From NCBI RefSeq assembly GCF_018614195.1, contig NZ_JAGGOT010000062.1:62001-126000 (forward strand): a stretch of 64,000 bases of DNA. The letters run 5' to 3'. The position numbers and the translations under genes are program-made. This stretch comes from Streptomyces sp. ISL-43 (lineage in GTDB: Bacteria > Actinomycetota > Actinomycetes > Streptomycetales > Streptomycetaceae). This document shows positions 10,136 through 20,260 of this stretch, one piece after another (position 1 is the stretch's first letter; each line of letters opens with the position of its first letter). Under the pieces are notes generated by a model. That model had not been told where the DNA came from. It ran no database searches and worked only from the letters and a program-made list of their open reading frames with translations.

Positions 10136-10834
10136 GTGCGGAGATTCGGAGTACTGGCGGCGACGAGTACGGCCGCGGGCGCGGCTACGGGGGCGGCCGC
10201 GGGGCCGGGGTCCGTGTCCGGGGTACCGACGCAGCGCGGCGTCGCCCGGACGCCGGCGCAGGCGGCGGCGCCCGTACGGGACCTGCGCGGGGCCGCGGGC
10301 CCCGGGCTGCTCCACTTCGCCGAGGGGGACGTCGTGGTCGTGTCCGGACTGCCCGGCGGCGGCAAGAGCACCCTGATCAAGCGGGCAGCGCAGGGCCGCG
10401 GCATCGACTCCCAGGACGCGCGCGAGCGGTGGGAGCTCCGGATGCCGGCCGCGCTGCCGTACGCGGTGTACCGGCCGGCGGTCCGGATCGCGCACTACTG
10501 GGGGCTGTGGCGGGTGCTGCGCTCCGGCGCCTCCGCCGTCGTCCACGACTGCGGTACGCAGAGCTGGGTACGGGCCCTCCTCGCCGGGGTCGCCCGGCGG
10601 CGCGGCCGCGCCCTGCACCTGGTGCTGCTGGACACCACCCCCGAGGAGGCCCGGGCCGGGCAGGCGGCGCGGGGGCGGGGCGTGTCGGCGTACGCCTTCG
10701 CCCGGCATCGGGGCGCGGTGGCCCGGCTGCTGCGCGAGGCCGAGTCGGGCCGGCCGCCGGCCGGCTGCGCGTCGGTGACCCTGCTGGACCGCCCGGCGGC
10801 CTCGCGGCTGACGACGATCGGCTTCCGCTCCTAG
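10136..10834 (+). CDS. P-loop ATPase / nucleotide-kinase-like protein
   Basis: 232 residues, starting at GTG 10136 with a GGGGGAGG ribosome site. After a low-complexity Ala/Gly-rich N-terminus (about 1-45), residues 66-80 read VVVVSGLPGGGKSTL, a clear Walker A of the small-kinase/zeta-toxin-like class. A second strand ending VVHDCGTQ and the later LDTTPEEA resemble the walker-B and lid regions of such kinases. No substrate motif is recognisable. It is divergent from the gcvT riboswitch (about 170 bp away) and on the same strand as the two SseB-family genes. It could be an AAA ATP-binding protein or a small-molecule kinase; the role is unknown. Confidence 0.75.
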   Translation: MRRFGVLAATSTAAGAATGAAAGPGSVSGVPTQRGVARTPAQAAAPVRDLRGAAGPGLLHFAEGDVVVVSGLPGGGKSTLIKRAAQGRGIDSQDARERWELRMPAALPYAVYRPAVRIAHYWGLWRVLRSGASAVVHDCGTQSWVRALLAGVARRRGRALHLVLLDTTPEEARAGQAARGRGVSAYAFARHRGAVARLLREAESGRPPAGCASVTLLDRPAASRLTTIGFRS

Positions 10835-10873
10835 GACCCGGCCGGGCGGCGCTCAGTGTGGGCGGCGCTCAGC

Positions 10874-10954
10874 GGGCGGCTCGCGGCGGGCGGTCCCCGG
10901 CGGGCGGCTCGCGGCGGGCGGTCCCCGGCGGGTGGCCCGCGGCGGGCGGGTCGC
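10874..10954 (+). repeat. 28-bp GC-rich tandem repeat
   Basis: Two identical 28-bp units starting GGGCGGCTCGCGGCGGG (10874-10901 and 10902-10929) are followed by a degenerate third copy to about 10954. The array lies between the P-loop gene and the first SseB gene, ending about 50 bp before the latter's start. Confidence 0.85.
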
Positions 10955-11005
10955 AGCCGCCCGTTAATCTCGGGTCGAGACGAGGGCGAGCTAGCGGAGG
11001 CGTAC

Positions 11006-11716
11006 ATGTGGCCGGGTAACGAGCTGGAGCAGGTGCTCGGGGCGGCGCTCGGGCAGGCGGACGCCGGCGGGCGGATCCTGGAGGTGCTCGGGCGGAGCCC
11101 GCTCTGGATCCCGCTGCCCGGCGGGGTGAACAGTCTGAGCCTGCCCACCATGGAGATCAACGGCGCCGCCTACGTGCCCGTCTACAGCTCCGAGGAACAG
11201 TTCCGCGCCTGCGCCGGTCCCGCCATGGACTTCGCCGTCGCGCCCGCCGTCGACTTCGCCCGCGGCCTGCCCCCGCAGCTCGGCATCGCGGTCAACCCCG
11301 AGGGGGCCGTCGGAGTCCCGCTGCCCCCGCCCGCCGTCGCGGAGCTCTGCCGGACGGGGCGCAGCCCGCTCGACGGACCCGCCACCGGGGGCCGGGTCCG
11401 GCTCTACGAGCCGGACTGGCAGGAGGATCCGGTCGACTTCCTGGCCGCCGCCGGGGAGGAGTTCCGCGCCACCGGAGTCGTCGCGGCGGCGTACCGCTGC
11501 CTGGCCAGCGTCGAGGGCGGGGCGCCGGAGCTGTACATCGGCGTCCAGCTGCTGGGATGGGAGCCCGAGATGCGAAACGCCCCGATGGACGCCCTGGGCC
11601 GCGCCCTGAACCGCGTAGTACCGCCCTGGCCTGTGCAGTTGATCCTCCTGGACGCTGCCGAGGACCCGGTCGTCGACTTTATCCGTGAGCGCGTACGCCC
11701 CTTCTACCTGCCGTAG
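11006..11716 (+). CDS. SseB-family protein, copy 1
   Basis: 236 residues. Start ATG 11006 is preceded by CGGAGG; the frame is open upstream but runs through the 28-bp repeats, so the longer form is unlikely. The sequence follows the SseB family (enhanced serine sensitivity protein B): N-terminal SseB domain including LWIPLPGG and AYVPVYSSEEQF, then a C-terminal region ending in PWPVQLILLDAAEDPVVDFIRERVRPFY. The family is named for an E. coli serine-sensitivity phenotype; its biochemical function is not known. The gene directly downstream, 67 bp away, is a diverged paralog with the same C-terminal ending. The location beside sdaA/glyA/gcv supports a link to serine/glycine balance, but this is inference. 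Confidence 0.85.
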   Translation: MWPGNELEQVLGAALGQADAGGRILEVLGRSPLWIPLPGGVNSLSLPTMEINGAAYVPVYSSEEQFRACAGPAMDFAVAPAVDFARGLPPQLGIAVNPEGAVGVPLPPPAVAELCRTGRSPLDGPATGGRVRLYEPDWQEDPVDFLAAAGEEFRATGVVAAAYRCLASVEGGAPELYIGVQLLGWEPEMRNAPMDALGRALNRVVPPWPVQLILLDAAEDPVVDFIRERVRPFYLP

Positions 11717-11783
11717 GCACGCTTAAGCTGGTCGCGGACACGCGTGGACGACGGGCGGACGAAGAGACGAAGAGGGGTACCGG

Positions 11784-12524
11784 GTGAGTGCGTCAGGCAC
11801 GGCCGCGGTCGGGCAGGTCGAGCACATGCTGCGCCAGGTGACTCCCGGGCGCTACGAGAGCTACGAGGCGCTCCTGCACGCCCTGGCCGAGGGGCGGCTG
11901 TGGATGCTGCTCTGGCAGGGGCGGCCCGGCTCCCCGGACGCCCAGTACGGCGGCATGGAGGTCGAGAGCCTGGGGTACGCGCCCTGCGTGACCTCCCCGC
12001 AGGAGCTGGCGGCCAGCGGCTGGAACCGGGGCTACGAGGTGGTCACGGGCCGGGACATCGCCCGCGCCCTGTACCCCGACCGCTGGGGGCTGTGGCTCAA
12101 TCCCCACGCCCAGGGCGGCGGCGTCGGCATTCCCTGGGCCGACCTGCGCCGGATCGCCACCGGCCTGGACCGGATGCCGGCCGGGCCGCTGCGGCTGTCC
12201 GAGCCCGCCATCGAGCTCCCGCAGTTCTACGGGCTGCTCACGCAGCACGCGCACCGCACGCCCGCCGTCCGCTCGCTGCGCCGCGCCTGGGTGCAGCCCG
12301 CGCTCGGGTCCCCGTACCTCGCCGTCGGGCTCGACCTGTACGACGCCTCCGCGCACGCGCTGGAGTCCGTGCGGGAGATGATGCGCCAGTCGGTCGGCGC
12401 GGTGCCCGAGGGAGTGCCGGTCTGCACGGTCGCGCTCGCCGACGAGCACGATCCGGTGGCGATGTGGCTGCGTGCCCAAACCCGCCCCTTCTATGACCGC
12501 GAGGGTCAGGCGCCCGCCTACTGA
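11784..12524 (+). CDS. SseB-family protein, copy 2
   Basis: 246 residues from GTG 11784, with AGAGGGG upstream. It shares with copy 1 an N-terminal domain (LLHALAEGRLWMLLW, VTGRDIARALYP) and the C-terminal hallmark VPVCTVALADEHDPVAMWLRAQTRPFYD, which aligns with the last 30 residues of copy 1. The N-terminal parts are more diverged, so the pair arose by an old tandem duplication. It is followed within 25 bp by a strong terminator, so the P-loop gene and the two SseB genes may form one unit, although each gap is large enough for its own promoter. Confidence 0.8.
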   Translation: MSASGTAAVGQVEHMLRQVTPGRYESYEALLHALAEGRLWMLLWQGRPGSPDAQYGGMEVESLGYAPCVTSPQELAASGWNRGYEVVTGRDIARALYPDRWGLWLNPHAQGGGVGIPWADLRRIATGLDRMPAGPLRLSEPAIELPQFYGLLTQHAHRTPAVRSLRRAWVQPALGSPYLAVGLDLYDASAHALESVREMMRQSVGAVPEGVPVCTVALADEHDPVAMWLRAQTRPFYDREGQAPAY

Positions 12525-12547
12525 GACATCGGCATCAAGCCACCCGA

Positions 12548-12580
12548 GGCCGCACGGAACAGTCGTTCCGTGCGGCCTTT
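12548..12580 (+). terminator. Terminator after the second SseB gene
   Basis: The 13-bp perfect arms GGCCGCACGGAAC (12548-12560) and GTTCCGTGCGGCC (12565-12577) close over an AGTC loop and are followed by TTT. It begins 23 bp after the stop codon. Confidence 0.88.
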
Positions 12581-13039
12581 GCGTTGTCCTGATTTCGCCG
12601 CCGATGTGCGCCCAATAGGCACGCTAGTAACCCGAGTTGGGTGCCATGTCCGATTCCGTACCGAACGGACGGTCTTGCTCCGCTGAGGTGGCAGTGAAGT
12701 CCGGATAACGGGAACTCGACCCTCAGATCACGGTTGCGCATCCATTCACCTGCGGGTCTGGCGGCTGATCGACGGCCCGATGAAGACTCCCCACCCAAGA
12801 GCGGGTCAGTCCTCCGAGGACCGGGTTCGCCACGGGAAATCCGCTTGTCGTTTCGTACGGCACCACGTGCACCACCAGTACCGCCTGCACCGCACGCGCC
12901 GCACGGCGCACGCTGCACTTCCGCACTTCCGCACTCTGCACTTCCGCACCTCGCACTCCGAGCGCCACTCCGCACCAACGCCGCCACAGCGGCGGGCATG
13001 GGCCGGCTCACCCGTCGGCCGAGAGGGGTCCCCACCACG
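12581..13039 (+). promoter_or_regulatory. Long non-coding leader ahead of the peptide ABC operon
   Basis: About 460 bp without a convincing gene. Open frames here have no ribosome site or recognisable product. Between about 12913 and 12957 a short motif, GCACTTCCGCAC-like, is repeated three to four times. The promoter and a long 5' leader of the transporter operon must lie here; I cannot place the -10/-35 with confidence. Confidence 0.4.
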
Positions 13040-14032
13040 ATGACGGCACCACTGCATGACACGAGCGCGGAGACGCCCGCTCCCGTGTCCGTAGCCGACG
13101 TCCCAGCCAAGGCCATCGAAGGCCGCTCGCCCGGCCGCATCGCCTGGATGCGGCTCAAGCGCGACAAGGTCGCGCTGACGGGCGGCGTGGTCGTGATCCT
13201 CCTGATCCTGGTGGCGGTCTTCGCCCCGCTGATCGTGGGCCTGCTGGGCCACCCGCCCAACGAGTTCCACGAGGATCTGCTCGACCCGGAATTCGGCACG
13301 CCGCTCGGATCCTTCGGCGGCATCAGCTCCGACTACCTGCTGGGCGTCGAACCGACCAACGGCCGCGACGTGTTCAGCCGGATCGTCTACGGCGCCCGCA
13401 TCTCCCTGGTCGTCGCCTTCCTCGCGGCTTTCGTCTCCGTCATCCTCGGCAGCCTGCTGGGCGCGCTGGCCGGCTTCCTCGGCGGCTGGGTCGACGGTGT
13501 CATCAGCCGCACCATGGACCTGCTGCTGGCCTTCCCGCAGCTGCTGTTCACCATCTCGCTGGTCTCCGTCGTTCCCAACTCCCTGTGGGGATTCACGGGT
13601 TCGGGCGTCCGGATGGGCGTGCTCATCGTCGTCATCGGCTTCTTCGGCTGGCCGTACATCGGCCGCATCGTGCGGGGCCAGACGATCTCGCTGCGCGAGC
13701 GGGAGTACGTCGAGGCCGCGCGCAGCCTCGGAGCCGGCCGCGGCTACATCCTGATCAAGGAGCTGCTGCCGAACCTGGTCGCGCCGATCCTCGTCTACAC
13801 GACGCTGATCATCCCGACCAACATCCTGACGGAGGCGGCCCTCAGCTTCCTCGGTGCCGGCGTCAAGCCGCCCACCGCCTCCTGGGGAAAGATGCTGTCC
13901 GACGCCGTTCCCATCTACCAGGACGACCCCATGTACATGGTCGTCCCCGGTATGACGATCTTCATCACCGTCCTGGCGTTCAACCTCTTCGGGGACGGGC
14001 TGCGTGACGCACTCGACCCCAAGGGCAGCTGA
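13040..14032 (+). CDS. Oligopeptide/dipeptide ABC transporter permease (DppC/OppC type)
   Basis: 330 residues. ATG 13040 has GAGAGGGG ten bases upstream; an in-frame ATG at 12998 is possible. An N-terminal cytoplasmic tail of about 45 residues with GRIAWMRLKRDKVAL is typical of OppC. It is followed by a TM helix, a periplasmic loop with DYLLGVEPTNGRDVFSRIVYGARISL, and five more TM helices. The ATPase-coupling EAA loop reads EYVEAARSLGAGRGYILIKELLPN. It forms the membrane channel with the DppB-type protein at 16027. It is unusual that this permease is the first gene and precedes the binding protein. Confidence 0.93.
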   Translation: MTAPLHDTSAETPAPVSVADVPAKAIEGRSPGRIAWMRLKRDKVALTGGVVVILLILVAVFAPLIVGLLGHPPNEFHEDLLDPEFGTPLGSFGGISSDYLLGVEPTNGRDVFSRIVYGARISLVVAFLAAFVSVILGSLLGALAGFLGGWVDGVISRTMDLLLAFPQLLFTISLVSVVPNSLWGFTGSGVRMGVLIVVIGFFGWPYIGRIVRGQTISLREREYVEAARSLGAGRGYILIKELLPNLVAPILVYTTLIIPTNILTEAALSFLGAGVKPPTASWGKMLSDAVPIYQDDPMYMVVPGMTIFITVLAFNLFGDGLRDALDPKGS

Positions 14033-14073
14033 ACCGCTTCAACGATTCACCCACCAATGGAGGTTGGACCAAC

Positions 14074-15840
14074 GTGATTCGCAGAAAGCAGGCACTCGCG
14101 GCCACCGCCGTGGTCGCTGCCCTGTCGCTGTCGGCCGTGGCGTGTGACAAGGCCGAGGACAAGAAGCCGGACGCCAAGCCGGCCGCCGGTGCCAGCGGCT
14201 TCAACGCCGCGACCACGGGCGTCGTGAACGCGTCGACGACCAAGGGCGGCGAGCTCAAGCTCTGGACCCCGCAGGACGTCGACTACCTCGACCCGGCCCG
14301 CGCCTACTACGGCTGGGTCTGGAACATGCAGCGGCTCTACATCCGCCAGCTGTTCGCGTACGACAGCAAGCCGGGCGAGGCGGGCACCAAGCTGGTGCCG
14401 GACCTCGCCGCGGCCGACCCGGTCCTGAGCAACGACGGCAAGACGTACACCGTCAAGATCAAGGACGGCGTGAAGTTCGAGGACGGCACGCCGATCACCT
14501 CGAAGGACTTCAAGTACGGCATCGAGCGCGTCTTCGCGCAGGACGTGCTGTCCGGCGGTCCCACCTACCTGATCGACATCCTCGACCAGGGCCAGAAGTA
14601 CCCCGGCCCGTACAAGGACGCCGACCCCGACAAGATGGGTCTGAAGTCCGTCCAGACGCCGGACGACAAGACGATCGTCTTCAACCTGGCGACCGCCAAC
14701 TCCGACTTCAAGTACCTGCTGGCCATGCCGTCCTCCTCGCCGGTCCCGGCGGCCAAGGACACGGGCGCCACGTACACCAACAAGCCGGTCTCCAGCGGCC
14801 CGTACAAGATCTCGGAGTTCACGGCGAACAAGGGCGCGACCCTCGTCCGCAACGAGAACTGGGACCCGAAGACGGACACCATCCGCACGGGCCTGCCGGA
14901 CAAGATCTCCATGACGGTGACCACCAACCCGGACGACATGGACGCGCGTCTGCTCTCCGGTGACATCGACCTCGCGGTCGACGGCACGGGCATGCAGGCG
15001 GCCGGCAAGAACAAGGTCCTCAAGGACGAGGCGCTCAAGGCCAACGCGGACAACCCGTTCACGGGCTACATCCGCTACTTCGTCTTCCCGACGACCGTCG
15101 CTCCGTTGGACAACGTCGAGTGCCGCAAGGCCGTCATCTACGCGGCCGACCCCAAGTCGCTGCAGACCGCCCGCGGCGGCCCGACCAGCGGTGACCTCGG
15201 CGCGAACATGCTGCCGCCCGGCATCCCCGGCTCGGACAAGAAGTACGACCCGTACAACCTGACCAAGGGCGAGCCGCAGATCGAGAAGGCCAAGGAAGCC
15301 CTCAAGGCCTGTGGCAAGCCTGAAGGCTTCACGACCACGATCGCGGTCCGCAACAACCGCGCCCCCGAGGTCAAGACCGCCGAGTCCCTGCAGGCCGCGC
15401 TCGACAAGGTCGGCATCAAGGTCACGATCGACCAGTACGACGGCAAGCTCTCCTCTTCCGTCATCGGTTCGCCCGAGAACGTGAAGGCCAAGGGCTACGG
15501 CATCATCGTCATGGGCTGGGGCGCCGACTACAACTCCGGCTCGGGCTACCTGCAGCCGCTGGTCGACGGATCGTTCATCCTGCCGAACGCCAACAACAAC
15601 TTCAGCATGATCAACGACCCTGAGGTCAACGGGCTGTTCAAGACCGCCGCTTCCGCCGCCACCCCGGACGCCGCAGCGCCGTTCTACACCCAGATCAACC
15701 AGAAGATCATGGAGAAGGCCCTCTACCTGCCGATCAACTTCGACAAGGCCTTCGTCTACCACAACCCGCGCCTGACCAACGTCTACTTCAACGACTCGAT
15801 GGGCAAGATCGACCTTGCCACCATCGGCGTCGTGAAGTAG
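14074..15840 (+). CDS. Peptide ABC transporter substrate-binding lipoprotein (SBP_bac_5 family)
   Basis: 588 residues from GTG 14074, with TGGAGG ten bases upstream. The signal peptide ends in the lipobox LSAVAC with lipidated Cys24, so the protein is tethered to the outer face of the membrane. The mature domain has SBP_bac_5 family features: an early GGELKLWTPQDVDYLDPARAYYG segment, KIKDGVKFEDGTPITSKDFKYGIER, and a C-terminal KALYLPINFDKAF stretch. It captures oligopeptides or similar ligands for the adjoining permeases; the ligand is unknown. It lies 41 bp after the OppC-type permease and is followed by a GC-rich hairpin that may keep its mRNA more abundant than the downstream genes. Confidence 0.93.
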   Translation: MIRRKQALAATAVVAALSLSAVACDKAEDKKPDAKPAAGASGFNAATTGVVNASTTKGGELKLWTPQDVDYLDPARAYYGWVWNMQRLYIRQLFAYDSKPGEAGTKLVPDLAAADPVLSNDGKTYTVKIKDGVKFEDGTPITSKDFKYGIERVFAQDVLSGGPTYLIDILDQGQKYPGPYKDADPDKMGLKSVQTPDDKTIVFNLATANSDFKYLLAMPSSSPVPAAKDTGATYTNKPVSSGPYKISEFTANKGATLVRNENWDPKTDTIRTGLPDKISMTVTTNPDDMDARLLSGDIDLAVDGTGMQAAGKNKVLKDEALKANADNPFTGYIRYFVFPTTVAPLDNVECRKAVIYAADPKSLQTARGGPTSGDLGANMLPPGIPGSDKKYDPYNLTKGEPQIEKAKEALKACGKPEGFTTTIAVRNNRAPEVKTAESLQAALDKVGIKVTIDQYDGKLSSSVIGSPENVKAKGYGIIVMGWGADYNSGSGYLQPLVDGSFILPNANNNFSMINDPEVNGLFKTAASAATPDAAAPFYTQINQKIMEKALYLPINFDKAFVYHNPRLTNVYFNDSMGKIDLATIGVVK

Positions 15841-15861
15841 TCGCCACCGTCGAGGAGCCCA

Positions 15862-15886
15862 GGCCGCCCGGCCCAGCCGGGCGGCC
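15862..15886 (+). terminator. Hairpin after the binding-protein gene (attenuator or mRNA stabiliser)
   Basis: GGCCGCCCGG and CCGGGCGGCC form a 10-bp perfect stem with a short loop 21 bp past the stop. The 186-bp gap before the next permease shows no other gene. In ABC operons such hairpins often set the excess of binding protein over membrane components. Confidence 0.65.
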
Positions 15887-16026
15887 CCGGGCCACCTACG
15901 ACACGTCAGACACAGCTGGTTCGCCTTCACCGCACATGCGCTAGTCCGAAGGGCAGGTGAAGGCCGCAGGCGGCGGCTGCCGTCCCCACAAGGGGCGGCG
16001 GGCGCCGGCCCGAGCGGCCGACTGCA

Positions 16027-17024
<998 letters not shown>

Positions 17025-17028
<4 letters not shown>

Positions 17029-18152
17029 CCGAGAACCACACCACCGACGCCGCCTCCGCGGCCGCGCCCGCCTTCGTACCCGAGCAGGGCGTGGCGCGGG
17101 AGAGGGCCTTCCTCTCGGTGCGCGACCTCAAGGTGCACTTCCCGACCGACGACGGCCTGGTCAAGTCCGTCGACGGGCTCTCCTTCGACCTGGAGCGCGG
17201 CAAGACCCTCGGCATCGTCGGCGAGTCGGGCTCCGGCAAGTCGGTGACCTCGCTCGCCATCATGGGCCTGCACCGCACCGGCCACGTCCGCAACCGCCCG
17301 CAGATCTCCGGCGAGGTCGTGCTCGACGGCGAGGACCTCGTCCAGGCCGACGCCGACCACGTCCGCACCCTGCGCGGGCGCAAGATGGCGATGGTCTTCC
17401 AGGACCCGCTGTCCGCGATGCACCCGTACTACTCGGTCGGCAAGCAGATCGTCGAGGCCTACCGGACCCACCACGACGTCGACAAGAAGACCGCGCGCAA
17501 GCGGGCGATCGAGATGCTCGACCGCGTCGGCATCCCGGAGCCGAGCCAGCGCGTGGACTCCTACCCGCACGAGTTCTCCGGCGGCATGCGCCAGCGCGCG
17601 ATGATCGCGATGTCGCTGGTCAACAATCCCGAGCTGCTCATCGCCGACGAGCCGACGACCGCTCTGGACGTCACCGTCCAGGCGCAGATCCTGGACCTGA
17701 TCCGGGATCTGCAGAAGGAGTTCGGCTCCGCGGTCATCATGATCACGCACGACCTCGGCGTGGTCGCCGAGATGGCCGACGACATCCTCGTGATGTACGG
17801 CGGCCGGTGCGTCGAGCGCGGCAGCGCCGAGAAGATCTTCTACGAGCCCCGGCACCCCTACACCTGGGGCCTGCTCGGCTCGATGCCCCGCATCGACCGG
17901 GACCAGACCGAGCGCCTCATCCCGGTCAAGGGCTCGCCGCCCAGCCTCATCAACATCCCGAGCGGCTGTGCCTTCCACCCGCGCTGCCCGTACGCCGACC
18001 TCCCCAAGGGCGGCATCACCCGTACCCAGCGGCCCGAACTGGCCCTGGTCGACGGATCCGCGGAGGGCGACGGCCGGCACTGGGCCGCCTGCCACCTCTC
18101 CCCGGAGCAGCGGAACCGGATCTGGACCGAAGAGATTGCGCCGAAGCTGTGA
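17025..18152 (+). CDS. Oligopeptide ABC transporter ATP-binding protein (OppD/DppD type)
   Basis: 375 residues. GTG 17025 overlaps the upstream stop (GTGA). Walker A GESGSGKS, Q-loop VFQDP, signature FSGGMRQR, Walker B LLIADEPT and switch His in MITHDLG are all intact. The C-terminal oligopeptide/dipeptide domain with the Cys-rich motif GCAFHPRCPYA (Fe-S-like cluster region in OppD/DppD) is present. It powers import together with the OppF-type partner directly downstream, whose start again overlaps by GTGA. Confidence 0.95.
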
Positions 18153-19261
18153 CCGATATGAAGAAGACGGGTACGGGCGCGGCCACGGTCCCCGCCCAGG
18201 CGGCGGACTCCCCGGAGCCGCTGCTGAAGGTGACCGGCCTGGTCAAGCACTTCCCCATCACCAAGGGGCTGCTGCGCCGCCAGGTCGGGGCCGTGAAGGC
18301 CGTCGACGGCATCGACTTCGACGTCCGGCGCGGTGAGACCCTCGGCATCGTCGGCGAGTCCGGCTGCGGTAAGTCGACCATGGGCCGGCTGATCACGCGG
18401 CTGCTCGAACCGACGAGCGGCAAGGTCGAGTTCGAGGGCAAGGACATCACGCACCTGAGCGTGAGCGGCATGCGCCCGCTGCGCCGCGACGTGCAGATGA
18501 TCTTCCAGGACCCGTACGGATCGCTGAACCCGCGGCACACCGTGGGCACCATCGTGAGCGCGCCCTTCAAGCTCCAGGGCGTCTCGCCCGAGGGCGGCCT
18601 CAAGGCGGAGGTGCAGCGGCTGCTGGCTCTGGTCGGGCTCAACCCGGAGCACTACAACCGCTACCCGCACGAGTTCTCCGGCGGTCAGCGCCAGCGCATC
18701 GGCATCGCGCGGGCACTGGCGCTCAAGCCGAAGCTGGTCGTCGCGGACGAGCCCGTCTCCGCGCTGGACGTGTCGATCCAGGCCCAGGTGGTCAACCTGC
18801 TGGACGACCTCCAGGAAGAGCTCGGCCTCACCTACGTGATCATCGCGCACGACCTGTCGGTCATCCGGCACGTCTCGGACCGGATCGCCGTCATGTACCT
18901 CGGCAAGATCGTCGAGCTCGCCGACCGCAAGTCCCTGTACGAGGCGCCCATGCACCCGTACACGACCGCGCTGATGTCGGCCGTGCCCGTTCCGGACCCG
19001 AGGCGGCGCGGCGCGAAGAGCGGCCGCATCCTGCTCAAGGGCGACGTGCCCTCGCCGATCTCGCCGCCGAGCGGCTGCCGCTTCCACACGCGCTGCTGGA
19101 AGGCGACGCAGCTCTGCACGACGCAGGAGCCGCCGCTGGTGGCACTGAAGACCGGCCACCAGGTGGCCTGCCACCACCCGGAGAACGCCCCCGACCAGGC
19201 CCCGGGCGACCCGGCCCTGCCCGGCGCGGCGGAAGCGGTGGCGACGGTCGTCGCGGACTGA
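18149..19261 (+). CDS. Oligopeptide ABC transporter ATP-binding protein (OppF/DppF type)
   Basis: 370 residues from GTG 18149, overlapping the OppD stop by 4 bp (ATG 18158 is an alternative). It has Walker A GESGCGKS, Q-loop IFQDPYGSLNPR, signature FSGGQRQRIGIARAL, Walker B VVADEPVSALD, and the H-loop AHDLSVIRHVSD. The C-terminal tail contains GCRFHTRCWKA, the cysteine motif of the OppF class. It forms a heterodimer with the preceding ATPase. It is the last gene of the operon. Confidence 0.95.
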   Translation: MTDMKKTGTGAATVPAQAADSPEPLLKVTGLVKHFPITKGLLRRQVGAVKAVDGIDFDVRRGETLGIVGESGCGKSTMGRLITRLLEPTSGKVEFEGKDITHLSVSGMRPLRRDVQMIFQDPYGSLNPRHTVGTIVSAPFKLQGVSPEGGLKAEVQRLLALVGLNPEHYNRYPHEFSGGQRQRIGIARALALKPKLVVADEPVSALDVSIQAQVVNLLDDLQEELGLTYVIIAHDLSVIRHVSDRIAVMYLGKIVELADRKSLYEAPMHPYTTALMSAVPVPDPRRRGAKSGRILLKGDVPSPISPPSGCRFHTRCWKATQLCTTQEPPLVALKTGHQVACHHPENAPDQAPGDPALPGAAEAVATVVAD

Positions 19262-19330
19262 CGCCCACCCCGCCCCGGCGCCGCCCGCCTCCCTGCCGGA
19301 CGCCGCCGGGGCAGACTCTTCACGACCTCG

Positions 19331-19392
19331 CCGGGGCGGATCCGGCCCCGCCGGGCCGTACGCGGCCCCGCCGGCGTTTGAGGCGCGGGGCT
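19331..19392 (+). repeat. GC-rich hairpins and a Streptomyces-type intergenic motif
   Basis: After the importer operon, CGGGGC/GCCCCG arms around GGATCC (19332-19350) form a small hairpin. About 20 bp further on, CCCCGCCGGCGTTTGAGGCG (from 19367), followed by GGGG, resembles an intergenic element I recall as frequent in Streptomyces genomes (a GGCGxTTGAGG core between CCCGC and GCGGG arms). It may act as a terminator. Confidence 0.45.
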
Positions 19393-19543
19393 CGGGGCGG
19401 AGCCACCGACAGCGGTGCCGCACCCGGCGACGGTCCCCACCCCCGCGGGGTGACGCCCGGCGGGCACGGGGGCCGCCGCCTCCGGAGCCCGCCCCGCGGC
19501 CATCCGTTCGGGCACGCCGCCAGGCGACCTGCACAATGGGCCC

Positions 19544-20200
19544 GTGCTCCACGATCTCTTCCCGCCCGGTGTCCAGCACGCCCTGGACCTCGCGGGCATC
19601 TTCGTCTTCGCCACGGCCGGCGCGCTGCTCGCCGTACGCAAGAACTTCGACGTATTCGGCATCGGCGTCCTCGCGCTCGTCACGGCCCTCGGCGGAGGCC
19701 TCTTCCGGGACCTCGTCATCGGCGCCGTCCCCCCGGCCGCCTTCGGCGAGCTCAGCTTCTTCGTCACGCCGCTGATCGCCGCCGCGCTCGTCTTCTTCCT
19801 GCATCCCGAGGTCCAGCGGATCAACCGCGCGATCAACGTCTTCGACGCGGCCGGGCTCGGGCTGTTCTGCGTGACGGGCACGACCAAGGCGTACGAGTTC
19901 GGCCTCGGCCTCACCGCGTCCGCCGCGCTCGGCGTGGCCACGGCCGTCGGCGGTGGCGTGCTGCGCGACGTGCTCGTCAACGAGGTGCCGTCACTGCTGC
20001 GCGACCGGGAGATGTACGCCGTCCCGGCCGTCATCGGCGCCTCGATGGTGGCGCTGTTCATCAGCTTCGACTCGCTGAACGCGATCACGACCGGCCTCGC
20101 GATCGTCACCACCTTCGTGCTGCGGCTCCTGGCGATCCGCTTCCACTGGCGGGCGCCGCTCGCGTGGAACCGCCGCTCGGCGGTGGCGGAGGAACCGTAA
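19544..20200 (+). CDS. Trimeric intracellular cation channel (TRIC)/UPF0126 family membrane protein
   Basis: 218 residues from GTG 19544. It has two tandem three-helix units, each with the family signature: ALGGGLFRDLVIGAVPP in the first and AVGGGVLRDVLVNEVPS in the second, plus a seventh helix. The Gly-Gly-Gly-x-x-Arg-Asp motifs are the hallmark of bacterial TRIC-like channels, which conduct monovalent cations. The physiological role in Streptomyces is not established. There is no clear Shine-Dalgarno sequence; CACAAT six bases upstream could be the -10 of a leaderless transcript. Confidence 0.9.
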   Translation: MLHDLFPPGVQHALDLAGIFVFATAGALLAVRKNFDVFGIGVLALVTALGGGLFRDLVIGAVPPAAFGELSFFVTPLIAAALVFFLHPEVQRINRAINVFDAAGLGLFCVTGTTKAYEFGLGLTASAALGVATAVGGGVLRDVLVNEVPSLLRDREMYAVPAVIGASMVALFISFDSLNAITTGLAIVTTFVLRLLAIRFHWRAPLAWNRRSAVAEEP

Positions 20201-20248
20201 GCGAGCGCCTCGCGGAAGAGAAAGCTACCGCTTAGTAGGTTCCCGGTG

Positions 20249-20254
20249 TACTTT
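20249..20254 (+). promoter_or_regulatory. Likely -10 box of a leaderless thioesterase transcript
   Basis: TACTTT, six bases before ATG 20261, fits TANNNT. The transcript would start at or within a base or two of the start codon. No Shine-Dalgarno sequence is present. Confidence 0.5.
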
Positions 20255-20260
20255 CGTTCC

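Noticed and set aside
12734..13039. N-terminal extension of the OppC-type permease frame
   Set aside because: It is low complexity and includes a repeat. A good ribosome site and the family N-terminus point to ATG 13040.
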